28,659 bases of DNA from Bacillota bacterium. Lineage in GTDB: Bacteria > Bacillota > Clostridia > Acetivibrionales > DTU013. The DNA lies in contig JAEYOM010000021.1 of NCBI GenBank assembly GCA_023411715.1, positions 1-28,659 of the forward strand, read 5' to 3'. Below the pieces are notes generated by a model. That model searched no databases, had not been told where the DNA came from, and saw nothing but the letters and a program-made list of their open reading frames with translations. Below are positions 1-7,731 of this stretch, one piece after another (within the stretch, counting starts at the first letter, position 1; each line of letters opens with the position of its first letter). Both the position numbers and the translations under genes were made by a program.

Positions 1-2
1 AT

Positions 3-1571
3 GATAAATCTGCGGCGGACGGTTATTTTACAACCTACTGTGTTGTTGTACCCGCTTCCGCAACAATAAAATGTACAAAGGCGTCTGAATCTTCCAATTC
101 ATACCTCCTTTGGCCTTTTAACGACATTGCTTTTTCCGACGGTCCCATGTATCCGGAGGTAAAATATTCCTGTCATTACGATGACGCCCTATATGTGCCG
201 TTTACCCAGGGAAGCAGTATTTCCACAGTGATCAATAATGAGTATTCTTTTTCGGGCGGCTCGAACTACAGGTATCATACTGTAAGAATTTTCGTCGTAG
301 ACGCTGAAACGCTGGTTCAGTTCGGAGGCCCCAAGCCGGCTAAAAAACCTGCCCCGCCCGCCGACACTGTCTGTGCTGCACCCAGCAAGACGGATTTTGT
401 CGTGAAAGGCAAAGCCAGAGATACGGTAATGGATGCACCGCAACTGGTAACACAAGCGTACACCATAAATCAAACCAACTACTTGCAGCTTCGTGCAATC
501 GCGGTACTGCTTAATAGAACCGCCGCGCAGTTTGACCTGGGCCTGGAAGGTCAGACTGTCGTTATTAAACCCGGCAAGCCATTCAGCGATACGCTTATGG
601 GGCATAAGATACAAAAAACAACGGATGTCCGTTCAAGTACAACAAAGTTCAAGATAAATGACAAAGTCTTTTCATTTGCGGACGCCCGGACGATAGACGG
701 TATTGCCGACTTCATTCAACTGAGCGATTTTGCACGGAAGCTCTCTGGCACGGCATCACAGTTCAATATGTACCGGGACGATGCGACGAAGCAGACAATC
801 ATCCAACCCGGCGTGCCTTACACAGGAATGAAATACGAGGCGCCCGTAACCATACTCGAACAAATCATAGGTGACGGGGAGATTTTGCCGGACGGCGATT
901 ATTATTTGCAGTTATCCGGAAAGTACATTTTCCCTGTGCCGGGCGGCCAATACTGGCTGGAGCTTCGGGATAAAAGACCGGATAAGCCCTTCAACATCAA
1001 GCTGATAAGCAACGGTAAAGACCGAGGGCCGATGTATTCAATCGCTTATGACGGAACCTATATTATGCTGCCGGGGTCCCTTGCAGGAAAGCAGTTAGAA
1101 TCGACAACAAGCAGCACTCCTCATTATTGGAGAATCAACAGGTATCCCTCTTTCTGCACCATCAGGGATTACAAAAATCAAAAGCTGCTCGTCAACGCCA
1201 GCGGAAAGACGAGTGCCGGCAATACTAAAATCATTGGTTCGTCATCTACAGGTTCCGCCCCTGACAACGCAAAAATCGCTTTTTTCACCGAAGCTGTCTC
1301 AAACAATTTAAAGACAGTGGTGCATATTCTGTCCTACCCTGTGAAGACCACATACAAGATCGGCGAGGGCTTTGACGCCACTGGACTGAACGCGGCTATA
1401 AATGAAGGAGGCGTCGATAAAAACGTCAATGATAAAATCACCTTTTATACCTCGGATAAGGTGGAACTGACACAAGGCCGCCCCTTCACTGCAACCGGAA
1501 TGAAATCGGTTGAAATACGGTATGAAGGCATGAAATTCGCGGAATACAACATCGCCGTAACAGGAAATTAA
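3..1571 (+). CDS. Exported stalk-repeat protein with beta-trefoil-like and Ig-like C-terminal regions (5' partial)
   Basis: The frame is open from the left edge, so the true start lies outside the window; about 522 residues are visible. Counting from the Met at 147, two repeats resemble the copper amine oxidase N-terminal-like 'stalk' domain of Bacillota surface proteins: residues ~95-150 (NYLQLRAIAVLLNRT then QFDLGLEG) and ~165-226 (DFIQLSDFARKL then GVPYTG). Residues ~245-385 have the YWRI...LLVN...GNTKI pattern of a ricin-like beta-trefoil. The last ~80 residues (YPVKTTYKIGEGFDATGL) look like a bacterial Ig-like domain of the type found in cell-wall proteins. No catalytic motif is seen. 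A role in surface binding or scaffolding is inferred. A lipoprotein gene follows after 23 bases, suggesting co-transcription. Confidence 0.7.
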   Translation, partial: DKSAADGYFTTYCVVVPASATIKCTKASESSNSYLLWPFNDIAFSDGPMYPEVKYSCHYDDALYVPFTQGSSISTVINNEYSFSGGSNYRYHTVRIFVVDAETLVQFGGPKPAKKPAPPADTVCAAPSKTDFVVKGKARDTVMDAPQLVTQAYTINQTNYLQLRAIAVLLNRTAAQFDLGLEGQTVVIKPGKPFSDTLMGHKIQKTTDVRSSTTKFKINDKVFSFADARTIDGIADFIQLSDFARKLSGTASQFNMYRDDATKQTIIQPGVPYTGMKYEAPVTILEQIIGDGEILPDGDYYLQLSGKYIFPVPGGQYWLELRDKRPDKPFNIKLISNGKDRGPMYSIAYDGTYIMLPGSLAGKQLESTTSSTPHYWRINRYPSFCTIRDYKNQKLLVNASGKTSAGNTKIIGSSSTGSAPDNAKIAFFTEAVSNNLKTVVHILSYPVKTTYKIGEGFDATGLNAAINEGGVDKNVNDKITFYTSDKVELTQGRPFTATGMKSVEIRYEGMKFAEYNIAVTGN

Positions 1572-1594
1572 CCATGATAATGGAGGATTTAGAA

Positions 1595-2185
1595 ATGAAA
1601 AAATTACTGGTACTTATGATGGCACTTGCCATGACACTGAGCCTTGCAGCCTGCGGCGGAGATAAAAATCCCACTGCCGCCACTCCTGATACGACACCCT
1701 CATCAAGCACCCCGAATACATCGGAATCCATCGACTTCGTTGAATTCACGGGTAACGGACTCTCTTTTGCGCTGCCTGTAGACTTCGAGTATGTTTACAC
1801 CGATGAAACGACCGGTTCGATGATCTTTGCCAATGCTGAGAAAACCGCGGTCGTTACAGTTGGAGTGAAGACAGAGGATTCAATAACCAGCACGGATATT
1901 ACCGAGGATGACCTATTGGCTGCGCTTTCGGCGGACGGCGGCCTAAGCGATGCAACGCTTGAAAGCTCCGGCACTGTGGAGCAGGATGGCGGCACCGCTG
2001 TTGTCGGTTTTGGTAAAGGGACAATGAAAAATGGAACGGTCATGAATTCTGTGCTTCAGTATTTCTTCCCTGCGGATGGAAGCGGGTACCATGTCATCAG
2101 CTACCTCTACGCCGTAGATGCGGGGAGCAGCTTGGATGAGAATATCGAGCTTGTTCTTTCTACTGTAAAATCTGCAAAGGAATAA
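1595..2185 (+). CDS. Small secreted lipoprotein, function unknown
   Basis: The start at 1595 was chosen over the ATG at 1574 because GGAGG lies eight bases upstream (1582-1586) and it places a clean signal peptide at the N-terminus. MKKLLVLMMALAMTLSLAAC ends in an LAAC lipobox, so the mature protein should be lipid-anchored through Cys20. A Thr/Ser/Pro-rich linker follows. The remaining ~150 residues form a compact domain with a hydrophobic pattern (GNGLSFALPVDFEYVYTDE) reminiscent of PsbP/DUF1795-like lipoproteins, but I cannot assign it firmly. It lies between the surface protein and lemA on the same strand and may belong to their transcription unit. Cell-envelope role inferred; no enzyme motif seen. 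Confidence 0.75.
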   Translation: MKKLLVLMMALAMTLSLAACGGDKNPTAATPDTTPSSSTPNTSESIDFVEFTGNGLSFALPVDFEYVYTDETTGSMIFANAEKTAVVTVGVKTEDSITSTDITEDDLLAALSADGGLSDATLESSGTVEQDGGTAVVGFGKGTMKNGTVMNSVLQYFFPADGSGYHVISYLYAVDAGSSLDENIELVLSTVKSAKE

Positions 2186-2253
2186 AAAACGAAAAATGGG
2201 TAGACGGACGAAATGTGGTCTGTCCATTAAAAATAAACACGGAGGATTTTATT

Positions 2254-2808
2254 ATGCTGCCAACTTTCATCGCAATTATCGCAATTGTTGCGGTCATTGT
2301 TCTATGGGCAATTTCTACGCAGCGCAAACTGGTGGTACTTGATGAGAATATCAGCAATGCCATGAGTCAGATCGGGGTGCAGCTGTCAAGCCGCTTTGAT
2401 GCTCTGACAGCTCTTTTGGATCTGACAAAAGGGTATGCCAGGCACGAAAGCGAAACACTGATTGAGATAATCAAATCAAGAAGAAGCGTGATTACGGCAA
2501 TATCCACACCGGATGATGTGCTGCGGCAGGAAGGGGTTATTTCCGAGGCATTGGGCAGGATTGCCATGGTATCGGAGCAATACCCCGAATTAAAGGCAAA
2601 CCAAAATTATATCAAAACCATGGACGCAGTGCAAACCTATGAAAACATGGTGCGCACCAGCCGACTTATTTACAACGACAGCGTGACCAAGCTGAACCGT
2701 GAAATCCGAATGTTTCCGGTCTCCATGATTGCCGGGACCTTAGGCTTCCGGCAAAGAGACTATCTGGAGGAGCAGGCGGCCAAGGCTGATATGCCAAGCA
2801 TGAAATAA
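2254..2808 (+). CDS. lemA: LemA family protein
   Basis: The start at 2254 has GGAGG at 2241-2245 and gives the usual LemA layout: one N-terminal membrane helix (residues ~4-20, FIAIIAIVAVIVLWAIS) followed by a helical cytoplasmic or extracytoplasmic domain. Family hallmarks are the helix after the membrane segment (ISNAMSQIGVQLSSRFDAL), the central YPELKAN motif and YNDSVTKLNREIRMFP near the C-terminus. Its 184 residues match the normal LemA length. The biochemical role of LemA is not settled. In many bacteria lemA sits next to DUF2207/YgcG-type membrane proteins, as here, where the next gene starts eight bases downstream. This supports one operon. Confidence 0.92.
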   Translation: MLPTFIAIIAIVAVIVLWAISTQRKLVVLDENISNAMSQIGVQLSSRFDALTALLDLTKGYARHESETLIEIIKSRRSVITAISTPDDVLRQEGVISEALGRIAMVSEQYPELKANQNYIKTMDAVQTYENMVRTSRLIYNDSVTKLNREIRMFPVSMIAGTLGFRQRDYLEEQAAKADMPSMK

Positions 2809-2816
2809 GGTGCTCT

Positions 2817-3764
2817 ATGCGTAAATCAATGAGCGCCCTTATCCTATGCTTCGCCCTGCTGGTTGCATTCCCTCTCCCTGCTTTTGCAGCGAATCAGGTG
2901 AATACCATTGATATTCAGGCTGTCATTTACGAGGACGGCTCCATGCACATCACGCAGAGCTGGGAAGGACGCTTTGAAGAAGGAACAGAAAGCTACATTC
3001 CCATGAATGCGCCCGATTATCTGACCATCAGTGAGCTAAAGGTCTCTGACCAAAACGGCGGCTATAAGACTGTGTCGGATTGGAACATTGACTGGAGCTT
3101 TGAAGAAAAGGCCCAAAAATGCGGTATTCATGATACGGATAATGGTTATGAAATCTGCTTCGGTATCAGCCGGTACGGGCAAAACCGCTATACCATTGAA
3201 TATAAGCTGGATAACGCGGTAGGCGGTTATAGCGACAGGGACGGCGTAAATTTCCGATTCGTCAATGACGGAATGAATATAACACCCACCGATGTGATAG
3301 TTCAAATCCGGCTTGCCGACGGTACGCCCATCACCGATGAAATTGCCGATATATGGGGCTTTGGCTTCGCAGGCAAGGTGGTATTTGAAAATGGAAGTAT
3401 CATTGCCCGCACAGATGCCCCGATGGATGCCAAAAACCATGTGACGGTACTGCTTGCCATGGATAAGGGAATTCTGTCCCCCTCACGGCAGGAGACGGGG
3501 AGCTTTGAAGAATTAAGGGGAAAAGCCTTTGAGGGCAGCGACTACGATGATACCGGGTACACCGGAGAAGAAGTATCCGTATTTGAGGCGACTGTCACGG
3601 CACTTCTGTCCATCGGACTTCCCATCGGACTGATTATCTGGATTCGCAAGAGAAAAAAGAAAAGTGCAGAGAAAAAACGGCAAAGGTTCTCCGAGCGGTT
3701 CGGGTATTTCCGGGAGCTTCCCAGGCGGTACATACAACCATTTCACCACCTGCCGACGCCATAG
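2817..3764 (+). CDS. DUF2207-type membrane protein, 3' end probably frameshifted
   Basis: A signal peptide (residues 1-24, ending LPAFAA) precedes a beta-rich extracytoplasmic domain of ~225 residues typical of DUF2207 (IDIQAVIYEDGSMHITQSW; NRYTIEYKLDNAV). One membrane helix lies near residues 258-275 (TALLSIGLPIGLIIWI), followed by a Lys/Arg-rich stop-transfer. Full DUF2207 proteins are usually much longer; here the product ends 40 residues after the helix in an unconvincing tail. The other two frames over 3670-3856 read better: a Gly/Ser-rich linker in one and a SHOCT-like helix in the other. One or two frameshifts (mutation or sequencing error in the A-rich stretch around 3655-3680) are therefore likely. 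It lies eight bases after lemA. Confidence 0.7.
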   Translation: MRKSMSALILCFALLVAFPLPAFAANQVNTIDIQAVIYEDGSMHITQSWEGRFEEGTESYIPMNAPDYLTISELKVSDQNGGYKTVSDWNIDWSFEEKAQKCGIHDTDNGYEICFGISRYGQNRYTIEYKLDNAVGGYSDRDGVNFRFVNDGMNITPTDVIVQIRLADGTPITDEIADIWGFGFAGKVVFENGSIIARTDAPMDAKNHVTVLLAMDKGILSPSRQETGSFEELRGKAFEGSDYDDTGYTGEEVSVFEATVTALLSIGLPIGLIIWIRKRKKKSAEKKRQRFSERFGYFRELPRRYIQPFHHLPTP

Positions 3765-3856
3765 TGGAAATTAAGAAATATAAGACACTAATGGAAGACG
3801 GCATCATTTCGCAACAGGAGTTTGACGCAAAGAAAAGGCAGCAGCTTGGAATTTGA
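3725..3856 (+). pseudogene. Out-of-frame SHOCT-like C-terminal tail of the DUF2207-type protein
   Basis: In the frame of position 3725 the DNA encodes a tail ending YKTLMEDGIISQQEFDAKK and then a TGA at 3854. This is the pattern of a SHOCT domain (short C-terminal helix-turn-helix, Leu..Gly-Ile-Ile-(T/S)-x-x-E-F-x-x-K-K). It has no start codon or ribosome site of its own, so it is best read as the lost C-terminus of the upstream membrane protein. Whether the shift is real decay or a sequence error cannot be told from the window. Confidence 0.55.
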
Positions 3857-3895
3857 AGAAAGGCGCCATATACATATGGAAAGGAGGGGTACAGC

Positions 3896-3934
3896 ATGAT
3901 TTACGCCTGCGAAGACTGCGGCTTTGATTTATGA
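3896..3934 (+). pseudogene. N-terminal stub of a zinc-ribbon protein
   Basis: A strong GGAGGGG site (3883-3890 region) precedes ATG at 3896, which encodes MIYACEDCGFDL and then stops. The CxxCG knuckle and the start resemble small rubredoxin-like zinc-ribbon proteins of Bacillota (typically followed by a second Cys pair). The second Cys pair is absent and sequence character becomes AT-rich immediately after, so this looks like a gene cut near position 3926. This is the junction with the following patchwork region. Confidence 0.45.
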
Positions 3935-3993
3935 CTAACCAATTTTTCACTCTCTGAATAGAATATAAGTAAAAAAATAAAGAGGTTTGGAGA

Positions 3994-4428
3994 GTGAGAA
4001 AACTTAATCCTCAAAAAGTATTTGTACAATATCGCGATACAATGAAACCGTATGAGCCTGTTATGGACAGAAAATATACTATTACACATTCGGATATAAC
4101 AGCGGAACTATTTGTATTTGTAGCCCAAAATTATGCTGAAGATCAAATAACAAGTATGCGTGACGAGGTAAGGGTTGTCTGGGAGCAAAATAGAAAGTGG
4201 CTTGTTTTAATAAGCTCGGTGGTTGTGGATGGTACCGGTGTAATAGGAAATCCTTATATTAGAAATAATATTTTCTATAACGAAATGCCTACAGCACTTC
4301 AAGCCTTACGGCAAGCTGACAGATTCTTGTTTGACAGAGAGCGTAATCTTGACGATACACCGGTATTTATTCACTTTATCTCAAGCAATCCTATCTATGA
4401 TAAGACATATAATTTTGGACGAATGTAA
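3994..4428 (+). CDS. Staygreen-family protein
   Basis: GTG start at 3994, with AGAGG nine bases upstream; 144 residues, the usual size of bacterial staygreen-domain proteins. Family features are the N-terminal LNPQKVFVQY, the motif YTITHSDITAELF (His32, Asp34), the Arg-Asp-Glu segment (residues 56-58), the SSVVVDG...RNNIFYNEMPTALQALR core and the C-terminal VFIHFISSNPIYDK. In plants SGR removes Mg from chlorophyll a, and some bacterial homologues dechelate Mg in vitro; the native role in non-photosynthetic Bacillota is not known. No chlorophyll or porphyrin genes are visible nearby. The gene is more AT-rich than its left neighbours and is flanked by gene fragments, suggesting arrival by rearrangement or transfer. 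Its last 38 bases overlap the opposing helicase remnant. Confidence 0.85.
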   Translation: MRKLNPQKVFVQYRDTMKPYEPVMDRKYTITHSDITAELFVFVAQNYAEDQITSMRDEVRVVWEQNRKWLVLISSVVVDGTGVIGNPYIRNNIFYNEMPTALQALRQADRFLFDRERNLDDTPVFIHFISSNPIYDKTYNFGRM

Positions 4429-4954
4429 TAATCTCATAGGTTGAACGATAGCTCTTATTAAGCTCAACAAATTCCGCGCCTTCATAAAGCTTACGCAAGT
4501 CTCCCAGCGTGTGCAAACGGTTTGGATTAATAAACTGCCCAAAGTCTCCGAGAATTGTTTTCTGACACTGAAATAGGATATTCATCACCGCATATTGAAC
4601 CGGTATGTAGTCCTGCATTTCGTCGATAACCAGATGGCGAATAACCCGACTCTCCTGCAAGCCCTCAAAAGCGGCGTGAAAATAAATAAATGGGTATACG
4701 TCAGACCATTCGAGGGTTTCTTTTGCGGACATCACAAATTTATCGGTCATATTCATCTGCTTATAAAAGTCTTTATAGAGCGCCAGAGTATTCTTCACCT
4801 TCAGCATCGTGGTCAGGCTTTTTAAGATAGCCCTGGGCTTTGGCATAGGCTCCTCCATAAAGTTGTCGGTTTCAAAACGGTCATGAATATCCTCCGCGAT
4901 TATTTGAAGCCGCCGTTTAATCGGGTATTTATGATAAGCGCAGACACCGCCACA
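4391..4954 (-). pseudogene. Internal fragment of a UvrD/HelD-type superfamily 1 helicase
   Basis: The minus-strand frame is open from 4954 to a stop at 4391, without a convincing start or ribosome site. It encodes superfamily 1 motifs from the middle of a helicase: YHKYPIKRRLQIIAEDIHDR upstream of the ATG at 4858, then motif II HLVIDEMQDYIPVQY, motif III-like TILGDFGQFINP, and motif IV-like VELNKSYRSTYEI. Walker A (motif I) and motifs V-VI are absent. HelD-like helicases run to roughly 600-750 residues, so under a third remains. The coding similarity ends where the staygreen gene begins. This is a decayed remnant rather than an active gene. Confidence 0.75.
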
Positions 4955-5144
4955 TTATTTTTTTATAACATTACATTTACAATAAAATAACCACGCTAAT
5001 TGTATCAAAATTGAAGATGCTATTTTTAATTATAATTGCGATTTTTCTGAAACGTGTGGTAACCGACTTGATGCTTATTTTACAGGATTCTTTGTCGCTG
5101 TAAAAGCCTTAGAATATCAATTATTTCTATGTTATTATGTGAAC

Positions 5145-5169
5145 CATATTGCACTCGTTTACATAATGT
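5145..5169 (+). promoter_or_regulatory. Possible sporulation-type promoter upstream of the multicopper oxidase
   Basis: CATAATGT at 5162-5169 fits the -10 consensus of sigma-E/sigma-K promoters (CATA-N3-T), with an ATATT element at 5146-5150 upstream, although the 11-base gap is shorter than usual. An alternative sigma-A reading (TTTACA/TATTAT) would start transcription inside the ribosome site and is less likely. The remainder of 4955-5200 is AT-rich non-coding DNA. The link to sporulation is suggested by CotA being a mother-cell gene in Bacillus; it is weak. Confidence 0.22.
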
Positions 5170-5200
5170 GTATCACCTACTATTATAAGGAGGTAGATAT

Positions 5201-7114
5201 ATGCTTAAAAATCACATCCAAAGAATTTACTATAACGGATTCAGAAGCATCAGCCACATACTACACATGAAAAAGAACAGGTGGCAAGAAGATACAGCTG
5301 CTCAAGCAACTGCTCGGGCAGCCGCTCTGGACCCTTCGACCATACCAAAATTTGTAAGCCCACTGATTGTTCCTCCTGTTTATAAGCCGCGCAAAATTTG
5401 GTTTAAAGGAAGGAAGATACATTATTATTACGTAGACATTAGTGAGTTCAAGCAGCAAATACTTCCTGAAGGCTTCCCACAAACGATGGTCTGGGGATAC
5501 GGCGGATTTGTCACTGATCCTCAATGCGGCCGGACGAGATACTTCAGAAGTACGCCGGGTGCAACCTTTGAAGCCGTTAGAGGCACACCTGCCATTGTAA
5601 AATGGGTAAACCGGTTGACAGGTCCACACCTGTTTGCCGTAGATCCGACCTTGCATTGGGCAAATCCCAATAATATGGATATGGATCCGCCCAAGCCATG
5701 GCCTTCCTTTCCTCCCGGATTCCCTGATGCACAAAAACCGGTCCCCGTTGTGACTCATCTGCACGGGGGTGAACATCCCCCCATTTTCGACGGACATCCT
5801 GATGCCTGGTTCACATATAACGGCAAAAAGGGTGGCGCCTATGTAACCTCACTTTACGCCTATCCTAACAAACAGGAGCCTGCCACCCTCTGGTACCATG
5901 ACCATGCCCTCGGTATTACCCGGCTTAATGTATATGCCGGACTGGCCGGATTTTACCTTCTGCGCAGCCATAAAAACAAAAAGCATCACGGGTCAGATCC
6001 TGCAAAGGCTATCCTGCCCTGCGGCAAATATGAGATTCCGATAGTAATACAGGATAGATCGTTCAACACAGACGGCTCCCTGGCGTTTAACAATGTCGGT
6101 GTAAATCCGGAAATCCATCCCTACTGGCAGCCTGAATTCTTCGGCAATACGATCATGGTGAACGGAAGGGTGTGGCCGAACCTCGACGTTGAGCCGCGTC
6201 AGTATAGATTCAGGTTTTTGAACGGCTCGAATGCCCGCTTTTATAATATGAAGCTTTCAAACGGAATAAAATTCGTACAAATCGGAAGCGACGGAGGGTT
6301 TCTAACGCAACCGGTGGAACTTGATTCCATTCTTCTGGCTCCGGCTGAACGGGCTGATGTCCTTGTGGATTTCTCGAATATGGCTCCGGGAACAACTATA
6401 ACTTTAGCCAATGACGCCAATGCCCCGTTCCCCGACGGAGATCCGCCCGATCCGGATACTGTAGGGAAAATCATGCAGTTTACCGTCCCCGCAAATGTCC
6501 CGGCCCCGGTCAAGCCACAAAAACTGCCCGACAAGCTCAACATTATACCTGATCTTATACCGGACTCTCCCCAGAGAATCCTGACTTTGAATGAGGTTCA
6601 GGGACCCAACGGACCGGTGATGGTTCTCCTGAACGGGCAAAAATGGGAGGCTGCGATCTCTGAAACCCCAAGGGTCGGATCCACAGAGGAATGGGTAATA
6701 GCCAATCTTACAGCTGATTCACATCCGATTCATTTGCATCTTGTCCAATTCCAGGTTTATAACCGCCAGGATTTCGATGCGGAGGCATATAGGAGAAAAT
6801 GGGAAAAAATAAACGGCAGCCCGCCGTTGAACCATCCGACCACTGTATTGCCTATAAAGCCGTATCTGGCGGGCAATCCTGTCGAACCGCCCGGAAATGA
6901 GAGGGGATGGAAGGATACCGTCAGGATGGACCCCAACCAGGTCACGCGTATACGGGTACGCTTCGCACCCCAGGATACCCCCGTAGAGGTCTCGGAGCCA
7001 GGTGTGAATTTTTATCCGTTCGACCCGGCGGCAGGCCCAGGTTATGTCTGGCACTGCCACATCCTGGACCATGAGGACAACGAAATGATGCGGCCTTATA
7101 AAGTCAAGGAATAA
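5201..7114 (+). CDS. Multicopper oxidase, CotA/bilirubin-oxidase-like laccase
   Basis: 637 residues, starting at an ATG six bases after AAGGAGGTAG. All four copper-binding motifs are intact: HLHGG (His186, His188), WYHDH (His233, His235), HPIHLH (His508, His511, His513) and HCHILDHEDNEM (His618, Cys619, His620, His624, with Met629 as the likely axial type 1 ligand). Three cupredoxin domains are implied, with a long first domain as in CotA. No signal peptide or Tat motif is visible, as for the spore-coat laccase CotA. The family oxidises phenols, bilirubin or metals with reduction of O2 to water. Oxygen dependence is notable if the host is an anaerobe, and a spore-coat location would reconcile this. 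It stands alone between broken genes; a terminator-like hairpin follows. Confidence 0.93.
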   Translation: MLKNHIQRIYYNGFRSISHILHMKKNRWQEDTAAQATARAAALDPSTIPKFVSPLIVPPVYKPRKIWFKGRKIHYYYVDISEFKQQILPEGFPQTMVWGYGGFVTDPQCGRTRYFRSTPGATFEAVRGTPAIVKWVNRLTGPHLFAVDPTLHWANPNNMDMDPPKPWPSFPPGFPDAQKPVPVVTHLHGGEHPPIFDGHPDAWFTYNGKKGGAYVTSLYAYPNKQEPATLWYHDHALGITRLNVYAGLAGFYLLRSHKNKKHHGSDPAKAILPCGKYEIPIVIQDRSFNTDGSLAFNNVGVNPEIHPYWQPEFFGNTIMVNGRVWPNLDVEPRQYRFRFLNGSNARFYNMKLSNGIKFVQIGSDGGFLTQPVELDSILLAPAERADVLVDFSNMAPGTTITLANDANAPFPDGDPPDPDTVGKIMQFTVPANVPAPVKPQKLPDKLNIIPDLIPDSPQRILTLNEVQGPNGPVMVLLNGQKWEAAISETPRVGSTEEWVIANLTADSHPIHLHLVQFQVYNRQDFDAEAYRRKWEKINGSPPLNHPTTVLPIKPYLAGNPVEPPGNERGWKDTVRMDPNQVTRIRVRFAPQDTPVEVSEPGVNFYPFDPAAGPGYVWHCHILDHEDNEMMRPYKVKE

Positions 7115-7172
7115 TATAATTCAAGGGGACGGTATCGTTCCAATGCTTTAAGGGATTTTTATAAATATACTT

Positions 7173-7212
7173 TGCCGCCAAGGCCTCGCCAGCTTTAAGC
7201 GGCATATTTTTT
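7173..7212 (+). terminator. Likely rho-independent terminator after the multicopper oxidase
   Basis: TGCCGC at 7173-7178 pairs with GCGGCA at 7199-7204, with further pairing possible inside (GGC/GCC), and is followed by a T-rich run at 7205-7212. The long internal loop makes it weaker than a classic terminator. It lies about 60 bases after the oxidase stop. Confidence 0.4.
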
Positions 7213-7283
7213 GACCGTTCAAACAATTACCCCCTTTGCCTTTTACGATAAGCCACAACCGCTGCCTACGCCAATATCTTGCT

Positions 7284-7508
7284 TTATGGCATTTCATTTT
7301 TTACGTTATCTTTGCCAAAAACTAATATCTCCCCGACATCTTTTTCCAACATATTAAGAATAAGCTGTATTGTGGTTGTCTTTCCCGCCCCATTCGGACC
7401 AACAAGCCCCATGATATACCCTTTGGGCAAGGAAAAACTGATATTATTCAGCTTAAAGCCGGAGAAGCTCTTGCTTACACCCTTTAACTCCAAAAAGCTA
7501 TCAATCAT
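7284..7508 (-). pseudogene. N-terminal fragment of an ABC transporter ATPase
   Basis: Seventy-four residues are encoded on the minus strand: MIDSFLELKGVSKSFSGFKL, then a complete Walker A (GLVGPNGAGKTT) and the start of the helical region. The frame then stops, before the Q-loop, signature and Walker B. Immediately downstream in another frame the DNA encodes IKQDIGV, the expected continuation in YtrB/BcrA-like ATPases, followed by further stops, so the gene is frameshifted and degenerate. Upstream, an open segment encoding DDEITSLLRLLLEVKND overlaps the ATPase start through ATGATTGA, consistent with the C-terminus of a partner gene in a former operon. This is not a functional transporter. Confidence 0.7.
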
Positions 7509-7641
7509 TTTTTACCTCCAATAGAAGCCGTAAAAGGCTGGTAATTTCATCATCAGACATGGATGTCTTTGCGCTGGCCCCAAGCAGTTATTGCCCTTCC
7601 AGGATGTTCATATAATTCAAGGTATCTTAAATTAATTTTGC

Positions 7642-7719
7642 AATTTAGATAGTCTTCGAAATATCTATTGACAGTTCTTTTGAAGAGTATATAATCGAAT
7701 TTAGATGATTATCGAAATA
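7642..7719 (+). promoter_or_regulatory. Pair of repeated operator-like boxes flanking the sdpR promoter
   Basis: AATTTAGAT-N5-TCGAAATA occurs twice, at 7642-7663 and 7698-7719, on either side of the promoter core. The second copy is a good imperfect palindrome (TTAGATGATTATCGAA, 12 of 16 positions symmetric). Their position straddling the -35 and overlapping the transcription start fits autorepression by the ArsR-type protein encoded just downstream. Binding is inferred, not shown. Confidence 0.6.
7668..7695 (+). promoter_or_regulatory. Sigma-A promoter of the sdpR-sdpI operon
   Basis: TTGACA (7668-7673) and TATAAT (7690-7695) both match consensus exactly, with a 16-base spacer. The predicted start near 7702 falls inside the second operator-like box. 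A promoter this strong would need repression, in line with the two boxes. Confidence 0.8.
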
Positions 7720-7731
7720 AGGGGTGATGGA

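Noticed and set aside
189..614. Minus-strand open frame of 141 codons
   Set aside because: Antisense to a well-supported surface-protein gene, with no ribosome site or family resemblance.
5261..5797. Minus-strand open frame of 178 codons within the multicopper oxidase
   Set aside because: The plus-strand gene has all copper motifs; the antisense frame is a shadow.
7133..7160. GGGGACGG-type sequence after the oxidase as a repeat element
   Set aside because: Only one copy was noticed in the window, so no repeat can be claimed.
7642..7719. The two 22-base boxes as target-site duplications of an insertion
   Set aside because: They bracket a consensus promoter and the second is palindromic; only 34 bases lie between them, so operator function is far more likely.
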